Below are positions 46,586-57,600 of a stretch of 64,000 nucleotides of DNA, one piece after another; positions within the stretch are counted from its first letter, which is position 1; each line of letters starts with the position of its first letter. Made by a program: the position numbers and the translations under genes. The notes below the pieces were generated by a model, which was given only the letters and a program-made list of their open reading frames with translations, did not search any database and was not told the origin of the DNA. The stretch lies in contig VXBP01002899.1 in the NCBI GenBank assembly GCA_013400115.1, positions 400,881-464,880 on the forward strand. Direction: 5' to 3'. This stretch comes from Rhinopomastus cyanomelas (Eukaryota; Chordata; Aves; Bucerotiformes; Rhinopomastidae).

Positions 46586-46814
46586 TGTCCCTTTTTGGAA
46601 GCCAGTGCTACTGTTGTTGAAGCTCACTCTGAATTTGGTAGTTATAAGAACCTTAAAAGAGTGGAGGGGGAGTCAGGACACCAGAAAACAGATTCAGAAT
46701 AACCTGAGAATGGTTCAGGCATTTAACAAACCCCAAACTGAACAAAAATCATCCTGTTCATTATCCTTGGAGGGGCACAGTCACCTTGGGGTGCTCTGGT
46801 TTGGTCTAGAAGGT

Positions 46815-47077
46815 GGATTTGAGTTCTGGATATTTGGGGTTTGAGTTCTGTCTGTTTGGGTTTGAGTTCTGGGTATTTGGGGTTTGAGTTCTTCTGTCTA
46901 TTTGGGGTTTGAGTTCTGGGTATTTGGGGTTTGAGTTCTGGGTATTTGGGGTCTGAGTTCTGTCTGTTTGGGTTTGAGTTCTGGGTATTTGGGGTCTGAG
47001 TTCTGTCTGTTTGGGTTTGAGTTCTGGGTATTTGGGGTCTGAGTTCTGTCTGTTTGGGTTTGAGTTCTGGGTATTTG
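46815..47077. repeat. G-rich 22-bp minisatellite, about 12 units
   Basis: Units of 21-25 bp start GGG(T)TTGAGTTCTG and end either GGTATTTG or TCTGTTTG. In the second half the two kinds alternate as a 43-bp higher-order unit. Every unit starts with a run of two to four G on the MYO1D sense strand. The array ends 68 bp before the exon at 47146. Open frames across it on the minus strand (rich in Asn, Gln, Thr, Pro) are a by-product. Confidence 0.95.
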
Positions 47078-47145
47078 CTGCTGCAAAGTTTTCTTCTCCA
47101 TGTTCTTGCAGTGATCAGTGGGACTGACCATTCACTTCTTTCCAG

Positions 47146-47259
47146 GTCAATCGCTTTAATAAGGTGCAGGACAGAGCAATCTTCATCACTGATCGACACC
47201 TTTATAAGATGGACCCTATGAAGCAGTACAAGGTGATGAAGACCATCCCGCTCTATAAC
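47146..47259 (+). CDS. MYO1D: MYO1D exon, TH1 PH-like core (about residues 866-903)
   Basis: This exon encodes VNRFNKVQDRAIFITDRHLY, then KMDPMKQYKVMKTIPLYN, 38 codons from phase 0 to phase 0. RAIF.TD.HLYK is the typical TH1 strand pair of class I myosins. The basic VNRFNKVQ loop joins the strand in the preceding exon, so the membrane-facing loop is built across the splice junction. The acceptor is CTTTCCAG to 47145 and the donor GTAAGT from 47260 is the ideal consensus. The acceptor sits just downstream of a G-rich minisatellite, so its branch point must fall within the last 68 bases. No coding damage is seen. Confidence 0.96.
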
Positions 47260-47507
47260 GTAAGTACCAGGTCCGGAGAGCCTCATCTCAGGCTCTCTTT
47301 GGACTGGGCAGGACATCCTGCTCCACTCTCTGACCCATAAAAAAAGGGACCTTCCTTGCTTTACAGTGTTTAATAGATTGAATGGCTTTAAAGCAATCAT
47401 AGGGCAGTTGTCTACAACAGCTGATGCATCACCTTAACTTTTCAATTCAGAGCATAACATTAAAGCTGTAACCCCCACTCCTTATCCCACTTCTGCTCAT
47501 CATGGGA

Positions 47508-47915
47508 TGACAGAATCCCAGAGTTATTGAGGATGGAAAAGCCCTTGGAGCTCATCCAGCCCAGGACCTAACATCACCCCAGCAAAGGGCCACAGCCAGG
47601 CTGATTCCAGGGGCTGATCCCCCTTTCCCTGAGGAAGGGCTTCCTAACATCCAACCTAACCCTCCCCTGGCATCTTCAGGCCCTACCCTCTCATCCTGGC
47701 ACTGGTTGCCTGGGAGAAGAGCCTGACCCCCACATGACTACAACCTCCCTTCAGGAAGTTGTAGGAAGGGAGAAGGTCCTCCCTGAGTCACTTCTTCAAG
47801 CTAAACATCCCCAGCTCCTTCAGCCTCTCTTCACCAGACTTTCCTTCCAGTCCCTTCCCCAGCCTCATTGTTCCTCTGGACCTGGTCCAGCCCCTCAGTC
47901 TCTTTCTTGAAGGGA
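47508..47915 (-). repeat. CR1 LINE 3' fragment
   Basis: An antisense copy from TGACAGAATCCCAGAGTTAT with a GAAAAGCCCTTGGAGCTCAT tail; an internal deletion after CAGCCAGGCTGATTCC shortens it. Confidence 0.92.
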
Positions 47916-48821
47916 GAACCCTTTGCTCTGTGCCACAAGACCTTGACCTGTGATGGCGTTGGTCACTCACTGCAGCTCCTGCTCTGGGGGTTTGTTTGAT
48001 CCTTCAGGTCATGTTTGATTTGTGAGGTTTTTCTCTTCTATTTGTTCATATTTCATGTAAATCCTGTCAAAGCTGAGTGTGGAATTACAGGGAGGTATCT
48101 GGCCTTTGGGGTAGCAGAGTTTCGCTGCCCATGCCAAGGCAGCAGATTAGCTCTGGTAGGAAGGGGGATGGGGAAAACCTCATCTGAGCTCTTCAGCATC
48201 CTGGGGCGGGGACCCCACTGCCTGTTTATTTTCCTCAGCCTGAGGTAACTGCTCCAGTTATCTTCAGTGCACAGAACCTGGCTGGGTTGTGTGGAAATGT
48301 CGAAAACAAATCCGTTGGGACATCGGGATTTGAGGAAATGCTAAATCTGGTGTCTCCAAATGGCTGGAAGAGCAGGGCTGGGATTAGAGTGATGGTTAAA
48401 ATTGAATCCTCACATGTGGGGTGAGTGATTAGCTCTGACTCCATCCGTATCATCACTACTATAGATCCTCTCCTCACCTCCTCACGGGTCATCCTCCCAA
48501 GCTCTGCAGCCACCACCCACCACAATGTGTGTGAAGTGACGTGCTCAGACCTTCCAGAGAGTGTTTGCTGCAGTAGAACAAAGTGTCCACAGCACAGGCT
48601 GGTGTTTTGAAACCCTCTTCCTGCTGGGACTTGGGAGCAGCAGGTCAATCCCTCTGGCTTGTGTTTGGTTCTGCTGACTTTGTCCCTGAGTTGTGCAAAA
48701 CAGAGCTGCCAGCAGGTTCTGCTCTGAACAGCTCTTTTGCTCCTGTGGAAACTGGACTGTTGGAAACAGAGTGGTTGTCCCAGACAGGTGGGTTTGTGTG
48801 GAGTGTCAAGGTGAACTTGTA

Positions 48822-49500
48822 GAACCATAGAACAGTTTGAGTTGGAAGGGACTTCAGAGCTGATCCAGGGCCAACCACCTGTCGTGAGCAACGACACCTC
48901 TCACCAGACCAGGGTGCCCAGAGCCCCATTCTGCCTGCCCTTGGACACTGCCAGGGATGGAGCAGCCACAACCTCCCTGGGCAACCTGTTCCAAGGCCTC
49001 AGCACCCTCTCAGGGAGGGATTGCTGCCTGAGATCTCATCTCAATCTCCACTCTTTTAGCTGGAACCCACTCCCCTTGACCTGTCACCAGAGTCCCTCAG
49101 GAAATATCCTTCTCCAGCTTTCCTGGGGCCCCTTCAGGTACTGAGAGCTGCTCTGAGGTCCTCCCAAGAGCCTTCTCTTCTCCAGGCTGAACAGCCCCAA
49201 CTCTCTCAGCCTGTCCCCGGAGCAGAGGGGCTCCAGCGCTCTGATCGTCCCTGTGGCCTCCTCTGGACCTGCTCTAACACTTCCACGTCCTTCTTATGTT
49301 GGGGGCTCCAAAAATGGACACAGAACACCCAGCAAGGTCTAACAAGAGCAAAGTATAGGGGGAGAATCCTCTGCCTTGTCCCCCTGGTGATGCTTCTTGT
49401 GATCCAGCCCACGTGGACAAGGTAGAGCTTTTTCCATCCCAGTTTCTCTCTGTTATTTTTCTCACACTCAGCTGACACAAACTGGCTGGGCCACTGCAGA
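48822..49500 (-). repeat. CR1 LINE 3' fragment, about 680 bp
   Basis: An antisense copy from AGAACCATAGAACAGTTTGA to the ORF2 region (GGTCTAACAAGAGCAAAGTA). Confidence 0.92.
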
Positions 49501-49896
49501 GAGACCTGCATGTGTCACAGCATTGGAAAACATCTGGAGCTGGACACCTCTGCTTCACCCATGTGGTCCCGTGGTGTAAAGGTGCAGTTTCTACCTTTAC
49601 AGGAAGGCATGAGCCCAGATTGCTGCAGTGGTAGCCTGAACGTTTCTCTCTGAAATCCTTAATGACTTAAAAATTAAAGGGTGTGAGCACATCAGACACA
49701 ATTCTAGGTTACCTGCAGAATATCTGGGACTTACAAATGATGGTAATTAATGGTTTTCCCCAGCCCACGTATGTCTGGAGTAACATCTCCGCGTCGTGCC
49801 GGGGGCTGCAGCGCAGGCTGCGAGTTGGCCGTCTGCTTTGCATCTCCTCTGGAAATTGATCCCAATCATTTATAGCAAACAAAAGATTTCTGTTGC

Positions 49897-50765
49897 CAGG
49901 ACCTCTTTCAGTTTGAAGCCATTGCCCCTTGTTCTATCACTAGAAGGGTCCAGTAAAAAGTCCCTCCCCAGCTGTTCTGTAGCCCCTTTAAGCACTGAAA
50001 GACAACACTAAGGTCCCCTCGAAGTCTTCTCTTCTTCAGCCTGAACAGCCCCAGCTCTCTGAGCCTGTCCCCAGAGCAGAGGGACTCCAGTCCTCTCATC
50101 ATCCTCATGGCCTCCTCTGAACTTGTTCCAAGAGCTCCATATTCTTCTTGTCCTGGGGACTCCAGAACTAGATGCAGGGCTCCAGAGGGGGTTTCAGGAG
50201 AACAGAGCAGAGAATCACCTCCCCCAGTCTGCTGGTGAGACTTGCTGTGATCCAGACCAGGGTACAGTTGACATCTGGGCTGCCTTCACCCACTGCCTGC
50301 TCATGTTGGGTTTCTCATCTAACAGCACCCCAAGTCCTTCTCTGCAGGGCTGCTCTCCCCAGCCATACTCTGCCCAGCCTGTATCTGTGCTTGGGATCAC
50401 CTGTAACCAGCTGTAGGACCTGGCACTTGGCCTTGCTGAACTTCATGAGGTTGGCCTCTCCTCTCCAGCCTGTCCACCTGTCCAGGCCCACCTCTCCAGC
50501 CTGTCCACGTCCCTCTGGATGGATTCCTTCTCTCCAGTGTGTCAGCAACACCACCCAGCTTGGGGTCATCTGCAAACCTGCTGAGGGGCCACTTGTGTCA
50601 GCAACAACAGTGACAAACAGCACCTGTTCCAGTACCAACCCCTGAGGAACCCCTCTCATCACTGGTCTCCACGTGGACATCGACTGTTGACCACAACTCT
50701 TTGGGTGCGACCCAAAGTTGAGGCAGTTCCTCACCCACTGAGTGATCCATCCATCAGATCCGTGT
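49897..50765 (-). repeat. CR1 LINE fragment with RT motif, 3' end missing
   Basis: An antisense copy from CAGGACCTCTTTCAGTTTGA that lacks the 3' tail. Its minus strand keeps the reverse transcriptase catalytic motif FADD (bases 50576 to 50565) followed by PKLGGVAD. It is truncated at both ends and inactive. Confidence 0.93.
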
Positions 50766-52069
50766 CTGTGCGTTGTAGTTACATTGCTTTTGTTGCCCAA
50801 AGCTCTGGACTGGGTTGTCTTTCACCTCTTGAGCTGCCTTGGACCCCCTCATTTTTCTGCCCGATCTGTTTGTGGCCAGAAGCCCTTTCCCAGAGCAGGA
50901 AAGGGGCAGTCAGTGGTGCAGAGATTCCTTTCCCTTTGGGGATTTGTGTGAAGTGACACGAAGATTTCTGAGAAGCAGATGGACCAGCATCCTAGCAGCA
51001 GGGATGTGTCAGTGGATCAGAAACATCCTCCCGGGAGGCTGCCTGTTCTCAGGGGAAGCTGAGTTGTCCTTCCCAAGTGTAAAGGTGAGGGCGGCTGAAA
51101 TCCGGCTGCTGCTAGCCAGCTGCTTGCTGTCGGTGTTCCGCAAGCGCCCAGTCAACAGCAGCGGCCGCAGGGATGGCGTTTCCATGGAAATCTCATTGGA
51201 GGCAGTCAGCTGGTGTCTGTTTGCACCAGAAACTGGGATTCAGCTGTGGAAATAGCTCTCTGGTTCCCCATCTCCTCTATCTGTTGTCATGCGGATGGTT
51301 TAGGGTCATCCCACAGCGATGCCTGCTCGGGGCACAGCCCCTGTTGCTGCTGCCGAAGCCGTGGGTGAGGGATCTGTGATGGTGCAGACCATGACAAAGC
51401 AGTAACTTCCCTCTCAGCCCTGGCACTTCCTTGGTGTCGAGGTGCTGCTGAGGGGATTTTCTGGACACAAACATTCCGGCAGCTGCCTGCAAAGTACCAG
51501 CACACAATTAGCATCTTGTTCTTGCCCAGAGAGAAAATAACCAGCTAATGGCAGAAGGGGATTAAAAGGCGACGCAGCAGCCGGGGTCCTGCACCTCCTG
51601 TTCCCAGTGCAGTGCTGATGACAGCAAAGGATGTTCTGTCAGGAACATGTGAACATGATGACACTAAAGGATGCTGAGGGGTTTTTCCTCTTCTTCAAGC
51701 TGAGCTGCTGTTGGTGTTTGTAAACAGGGAGGTAAACACCTCTGAACTGATTTCTTTTGTGTTTTATTGATTTGCTCAGCTGTGGAGAGGGCTGAAGTGG
51801 GAAAGTTTTGAAGGGCCCTTGAACTTGTAGCAGAGTTCTGTTGGGTGATGACTGTTTGAATGGGCTTCTCACATCAGGAGATTTCGACTTGTTCATCGCT
51901 CGCGCTCTGTGCACATTGTGGCAGCAGTCCCCGTGGTGCCATTGTGCTCACGGGGGATTATTTAACCATGCAAATTAATTTTAAGGGCTGCTACAAACCA
52001 AGGCAGCTGTTCAGAGCTGTGCATGAAGTGTAGTTTGTTACTGAAGAAGTCCTGAACCTCAAAACAGAG

Positions 52070-52410
52070 TGAGCACTGGGGCCAGAAGGACCAAGGAGTG
52101 ACCCTGCCCCTACACTGGGGCCTGGAAAGGCAGCACCTCGAATACTGGGGGCAGTTTGAGCACTGCAGGATGCAAAGGGTGGGGGGGTGCTGGAGAGGGC
52201 AGATGGCAACTGGGCTGGTTAGGGGTCTGGAGAAGAGGGCTGAGGGAAGAGGCTGAGGGAGCTGGGGCTGTTGAGCCTAGAGAAGTGGAGGCTGAGGGGA
52301 GACCTCACTGTTCTCTACAACTACCTGAAGGGAGGGTGCAGTGAGGCAGTGGTTGGCCTCTTCTCCCTAGGGACTAGCAATAGGACCAGAGGAAATGGGG
52401 CAGGGAAATA
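52070..52410 (+). repeat. CR1 LINE internal fragment
   Basis: A sense copy with GAGGCTGAGGGAGCTGGGGC and CTACAACTACCTGAAGGGAG that stops at GACCAGAGGAAATGGGG. The 3' tail is absent. Confidence 0.9.
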
Positions 52411-52685
52411 GGGCTGAGCAATTGCAGACTGGTGCAGAGTTTATTCAGGCCACAGGACACCCTCCACAGCCCAGGGTGCTGGCCATGGGCTGCTTTACTG
52501 GGCCAGTGCTGCTGCCACGGGGTGTCAGAGCCATCATGGAGATCACTGAGGAGGCTCCAGAGCAGTGTCTCTTGTGCTCTTCCCAGTGATGGTGGGCACA
52601 GAGGGGGCTTTTTCCTCTAAGAAGGGAGGGTTGAGACTTTTGTGTCCAGAAAATGGTCTTTTGGTGCCTCTCGCTTCTAGAAAAA

Positions 52686-53390
52686 TCACAGAATCACAGA
52701 ACATTAGGGATTGGAAGAGACCTTGAAAGACCATCCAGTCCAATCCCCCTGCCAGAGCAGGACCACCTGGACAAAGTTGCACAGGAACATGTCCAGGTGG
52801 GTTTTAAATGTCTCCAGAGAAGGAGACTCCACAGCCCCCCTGGGCAGCCCCTTCCATTGCTCTGTCAACCTCACTGTGAAGAAATTCCTTCTCACATTGA
52901 CGTGGAACCTCCTGTGTTCCAGCTCACACCCATTGTCCAATCATTAGATGACACTGAGAAAAGCCTGGCTCCATCCCCTGACACCCACCCTTCACATATT
53001 TATCAACATTAATGGGGTCACCTCTCAGTCTCCTTATTTCCAAGCTCAAGAGACTCAGCTCCCTCAGCCTTTCTTCATCAGGGAGATGCTCCACTCGTTT
53101 CATCATCTCTGTGGCTCTGTGCTGGACTCTCTCCAGCAGCTCTGTGTCCTTCTGGAACTGAGGGGCCCAGAACTGGACACAAGATTCCAGATGTGGTCTC
53201 ACCAGAGCAAAGTGGAACTGGAGGAGAACCTCTCTTGATCTGCTAACCACCCCGCTTCTGATCCACCCCAGGATGCCATTGGCCTTCTTGGCCACAAGGG
53301 CACATTGCTGGCTTGTGGCCATCCTGCTGGCCACCAGGACCCGCAGGTCCCTTTCTCCTATGCTATAATCCAGCAGGGGTCTTTGCATGT
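52686..53390 (-). repeat. CR1 LINE 3' fragment, about 700 bp
   Basis: An antisense copy from CACAGAATCACAGAACATTA. Its reverse strand keeps a 210-codon open frame containing the CR1 ORF2 C-terminal block (LPDEERLRELSLLSLEIRRL), so it is comparatively young. Confidence 0.95.
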
Positions 53391-53734
53391 CTTTTCTAGT
53401 TAGTTCTTCCCCCTCACTGTTTCTTCTGCTGTCCTCAGAATTTTGTTTCCCCTTTTCTCCACTCCCTCTGAACAGCCTGAGCACCCAGATTGTCGCTCCT
53501 AAAAATTCCCCACGTTGCTTTGGGAGATGATGAGGACAGAGATTGTAGTGTGCCAAGAGCGGTTACTTAACACACAAAATAAAACCTCCAAAAAAACCTC
53601 AAAGCAAACCCCCACATCTTTTGGTAGTGAGGCAACAGCAGGACCTTAATCCCTGCTGAGTTCTGGAATCATCTTTGTGGGGTTTGCAGCTAAATTCTTC
53701 ATCAGCCTGTTCAGGCTGTCGGGTACCTGGAGTG

Positions 53735-54176
53735 ACCCGGAAACTGATCCGAGGGCTGCAGCCCCTCTACTCTGGGGACGGGCTGAGAGAGTTGGGGCTG
53801 TTCAGCCTGAAGAGGAGAAGGCTTTTGAGGGGACCCTATAGGACTTTCCAGTGCCTGAAGGGGACTACAGGACAGCTGGAGAGGGGCTCTTCACAAGGGA
53901 GTGCAGTGACAGGGCAAGGGGTCAGGGTTTAAAACTGGAAAAGAGCAGAGTGAGGCTGGACAGGAGGAAAAAAGTCTTGAATCTGGGGGTAGGGGATCCC
54001 TGGAACAGGCTGCCTAGAGATGGGGTGGAGGCCCCATCCCTGGAGCCATTCGAGGTCGGGCTGGCTGGGGCTCTGGGCAACCTGGTCTGGTGAGTGCTGG
54101 CCCTGCTTGGTGCCGGAGGGTTGAACTGGATGCCTTCTGAGGTCCCTTCCAACCCAACACATTCTATGACTATGAT
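53735..54176 (+). repeat. CR1 LINE 3' fragment
   Basis: A sense copy from GATCCGAGGGCTGCAGCCCC to ATTCTATGACTATGATC. Confidence 0.93.
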
Positions 54177-54516
54177 CTGTACCTTGTGTGTCTCACTACT
54201 ATCCCAATGCTGCGTTTGTGGCTGTTGGCCTAACTCATGGTCGCATGTCCTTCCTTGTGCTCTGCCACTCAGCATCCTGGTGTCATCCAGTGTGAGACTT
54301 TCTGGAAGGAAAGTGTTGGCTGTTAGAAACCCACCAGTGCTCTTTGATAAGTGGCTCCTGGTACAGGACAAGCAGAAGGGCTCTACAGGGAAACAGGTCG
54401 GTGCTGCTTCTAGCCAGGGTTGCTCGGAGTGAATCCAGGCAGGACAGCAAGATTTCCTGACACCTTTGAGGCTGCTGACTTCAGTCTGTCTGATGCTGTC
54501 CTTGTTCTCTTCACAG

Positions 54517-54671
54517 CTGGTAGGACTGAGTGTCTCCAATGGAAAAGACCAGCTCGTGGTCTTCCACACAAAGGACAACAAGGATCTGATCGTCTGTCTC
54601 TTCAGTAAAGAGCCCTCCAACGACAGCAGGATCGGGGAGCTGGTGGGAGTCCTGGCCAGTCACTTCAAGAG
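54517..54671 (+). CDS. MYO1D: MYO1D exon, TH1 (about residues 904-954)
   Basis: This exon encodes LVGLSVSNGKDQLVVFHTKD, NKDLIVCLFSKEPSNDSRIG and ELVGVLASHFK, then two bases (AG) of a codon that the missing last exon should complete as Ser. GLSVSNGKDQLVVFHTKDNKDL is virtually identical to the vertebrate MYO1D tail and settles the paralogue. The acceptor is TCACAG to 54516 and the donor is GTCAGT from 54672. The final ~52 residues and the 3'UTR are not found in the remaining 9.3 kb. If the donor were not used, translation would run 15 residues beyond the Arg that read-through creates at the junction and then stop at TAA. Confidence 0.95.
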
Positions 54672-57600
54672 GTCAGTGTCGTGTGCCAAGTCAGAAACTG
54701 CCCAGAATTCCTGCTAATGCCAGTCTTGAGCTGTAAGTTATTTCACTGCATCACCAGGACACCAGAGCAACATGTCCTTCCATTCCTGGGCCATGCTCTT
54801 AGCCACCACCCCTTACCTGTCCCTCTGCCTTCCCTCAGAGTGCTTGTTTGAACGTGGGTGCCTGGGAACAGCCATCACTGAAGATCTTTGAGTCTCTTCC
54901 AGTCTCTCCCAGATGCTTCTTACAGTCTGACTCTTTCTGTGGAAAATTAAGACACAGCCACTGGCCTCTCCCGCTGCTCCCCCAGTGTCAGTTGTTGATT
55001 TATCACTTGAGCTGTAAAATGTCACCTCCTGATTGTGAAATGGTCTTTCCTGTAAATTGATGTGTAAGAGCTGTTTTTTTACTGGTGAGCTGAACACTGC
55101 AGTGGTTGTCCTGAGCTGGGCTTTTCAATCTAGAGCAGGTCCAGGGCTGGCCACGTAACTGTCACAGCAGTGGCTGCGTCTCAGGCAGTGGCCAAAATGT
55201 AACCCCATAGGAAAATGGGGTGTGAAAGCCCTTCAGAACCGTTCTCCTGCTCCTCCAGAATGGGTTCTCCCAGGGACTGGTGCTGAGCAGCAGCACAAGC
55301 TGTTCACTCCATCCTGGCTCTTGGGAAGGACCCTGCACAAGTTAATGTTTGTATGGAGCTACAAGTGGCAGCTCAGTGGGAGTGAATTCAGGTCAGGTCA
55401 GGGTGCTCCAGCAGACTGGGCTGGTGTAGTCACTTCACAGTGCTGCAGTGCGGAGCTCACTGCTGTCTGGACAGCTGGAGCTTGGTGCTGAGATCATTTG
55501 AAGTGAATCCTCAGCATCAGCTGGACTTGTTTGGAGACACTCAGTGTGGAAAAGCAACTGGAATCACTCCCTGGTTTTGCAGTTACCTCAATACGGTTTC
55601 ATTTCAGTGTGTGTGAAGGCTCTGGAGATTAGGGGTTCCTTCATGTCTGGCATGTTTGGAGCACAGGGGGCATCTCCTTCAGAGAGCTACTGTGACCCTC
55701 AGGCTCTTATGTTGGGAAGAGCTACAAAGCCCTTGGTTTACTCTCCTGATCCTGGGTGTTCAGTGCCCAGACTGCCCTGGTTTGCTCTTTGATTACTGTG
55801 AAGTTACCAGCCACTTGCTCATGGATCTCCTAGAGCTCAGCGGGAGCTACGTGCTCTCCATTTTCAGGCAGTTTGTTGTGTGGCCATCGGTCTAAAATCC
55901 TGCCCCTCTCAGATAAAGGAGTGAACGATGGGTTGGCAATTTCTCACTCTGATTTAACAGTGATATTTTTATCTTTCAAAAGAAATGGTTTTTATCTAAT
56001 CACTGTCTGGAGGAGAGTGGCAGTTAAATTCTCACCTGCTGTTTCATCGTCACTTAATACAATTTTAGCCCTTTTTTTACTGTTTCAAATGACAAATCTG
56101 AGCCCAGCTGGTTAAATGGGAGAACTGGTCTAAAAGCCTCTTTTTCTCCATCATCTCCTGGAAGTTACTGGTTTAATGGTGATGAACAGGAACAGCTCAC
56201 GTTCCCTTTCCCATCTACCCAGCGGTCAGGGTTTCCCCATTCAAAGCAATAACTCCAGATCAAACCAAAAAGGAATCTGCTTGTTTTCAGCCATTTTCCA
56301 TTTTCTGAGAGTAAAAAATGCTGTCAGTCATTGAGATTAGCTGGCCCCTCACTCGAGGCACTTTGGGAATTCCTCCTTAAATGGGATTAACTGGACGTTG
56401 CCCGGTGCCTCCTGAAAAGCAGCAGGTTTCCCTGTCCTGTCCCCCTGTCACAAGGGGGTGGCTGTGAATTGAAAGTGGCTGCAGCAGGGAAATCTGGAGC
56501 CTGGGTTCAATCACTGGGTGACCCTGTAATGGAACTTGAGCCATGGGGAGCCACTTCCTTTCTGGGGCAGGTAGGTCTCACTCACAAGTGGTTTCCAGCC
56601 ATCCCAATACCAGTCCTGACCCCATTAGGAGATTTCAGCCCTGGACTGTGGTGGGAAATGATCCTTCACTCCTCGTGTCAGATAATCCTGGAGGATACTG
56701 TGCTGTCTTGAGCTGGTGTGTTGGGGAGAAGGAGGCTGCTAGTGCTATCTCTGCTAATGACAGATGCCTAAACCTTGCAGCTCAGATGCTTTGCTTCAGG
56801 TTATATCATCTCTCCAGTCTGGTTGAACTGGGAACTTCAGTGCTGACCCAACTTGCACTGGGAATTGGGGAAATCTTCGTCAAGAAATGGTTTAGACAAA
56901 GTTTGGTGTGATGTCTGTAGATGCTCTGTGCTGGAGGTTGCACCATTCCTGTTCTTGGGCAGTGCTTCACACTTGGGAACACATGGCCTGAGTCCACACC
57001 CTTGGCCCAAGAAAATCCACCTTTGTAAAATTACCACGAGTAGAAGTCCCTTACTCCGAGGTTATAGTCCCAGAGTAATTGATACAGCTGACACGAGGCT
57101 TCTGTGAGCTTTGTCCAGAGCCCTGGAGCTGTGACTTTGCTGGTGAGAGCAGTGACTTGTCTGTGGGTGGGTTAAGGGGGGGTTGGGTCAGACTTGGGAT
57201 CTGGCAGCTGAAGGATTAATTTGGATGCAGTTATTTAGGTAACTGAGTAGAGATGATGGAGAACATGGCAGAGATGCTGCTGTCATGGCCACAGTAAGTG
57301 CTCGCCTGACTGCAGGATACTGTAGATGTGGCCGTGAACCTGAGCTGACCTGGATGTTCTCACTGTTGTCTGCCTATGGCTGTCTCAGAGCCCTTGTGCT
57401 GGCCAGGAGCTGTGACTGACAGAGGGCACAAAAGAGCTGGAGAACTTCTCTAGCAGCAAAGTGTGATGGATGGTCCTTGTTAGGAGCCAGTGTATGAAGT
57501 TTGGATCGTGGAGTGCTTCTTGTGCTCCTAGGCAGGAGGAAAAGATGCTCTGACGTGCTGAGGATGGCACATTGCTCTTGTCCTTGGTTTGCCAGACCAC

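Larger units (their letters stand above)
36794..47145 (+). other. MYO1D: MYO1D intron after exon 36689-36793
   Basis: This 10.4 kb phase-0 intron contains CR1 fragments near 37190, 38182, 39272, 40051, 41218, 42450, 45440, 46195 and 46515, and a 22-bp minisatellite at 46815-47077 that ends 68 bp before the acceptor. A unique stretch at 44165-44470 is a candidate conserved noncoding element, and 41695-41800 is a second, weaker one. 37280-38180, 40350-41215, 41605-42445 and 43195-45435 otherwise hold nothing I can name. Confidence 0.8.
47260..54516 (+). other. MYO1D: MYO1D intron after exon 47146-47259
   Basis: This 7.3 kb phase-0 intron is packed with CR1 fragments (about 47508, 48822, 49897, 52070, 52686 and 53735), one of which keeps the FADD motif of the CR1 reverse transcriptase. 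Unique stretches at 47920-48815, 50770-52060 and 54180-54516 show no gene. The acceptor TTCACAG ends at 54516. Confidence 0.8.

Noticed and set aside
46723..47400. 225-residue open frame on the minus strand, rich in Asn/Gln/Thr/Pro repeats
   Set aside because: It is the translation of the minisatellite plus the antisense of a MYO1D exon. Its low-complexity repeats come from the 22-bp DNA units, and no gene structure supports it.
48235..48897. 220-residue open frame on the minus strand
   Set aside because: Its start lies in a CR1 tail and the rest has no recognisable domain. A long open frame is not surprising in a window of this size.
52924..53556. 210-residue open frame on the minus strand with a recognisable protein block
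   Set aside because: This is the C-terminal part of CR1 ORF2 in a truncated LINE, not a host gene.
54672..54717. Alternative MYO1D C-terminus by reading past the last donor
   Set aside because: The read-through adds 15 residues after the junction Arg, unlike the conserved C-terminus, and the donor GTCAGT is credible.
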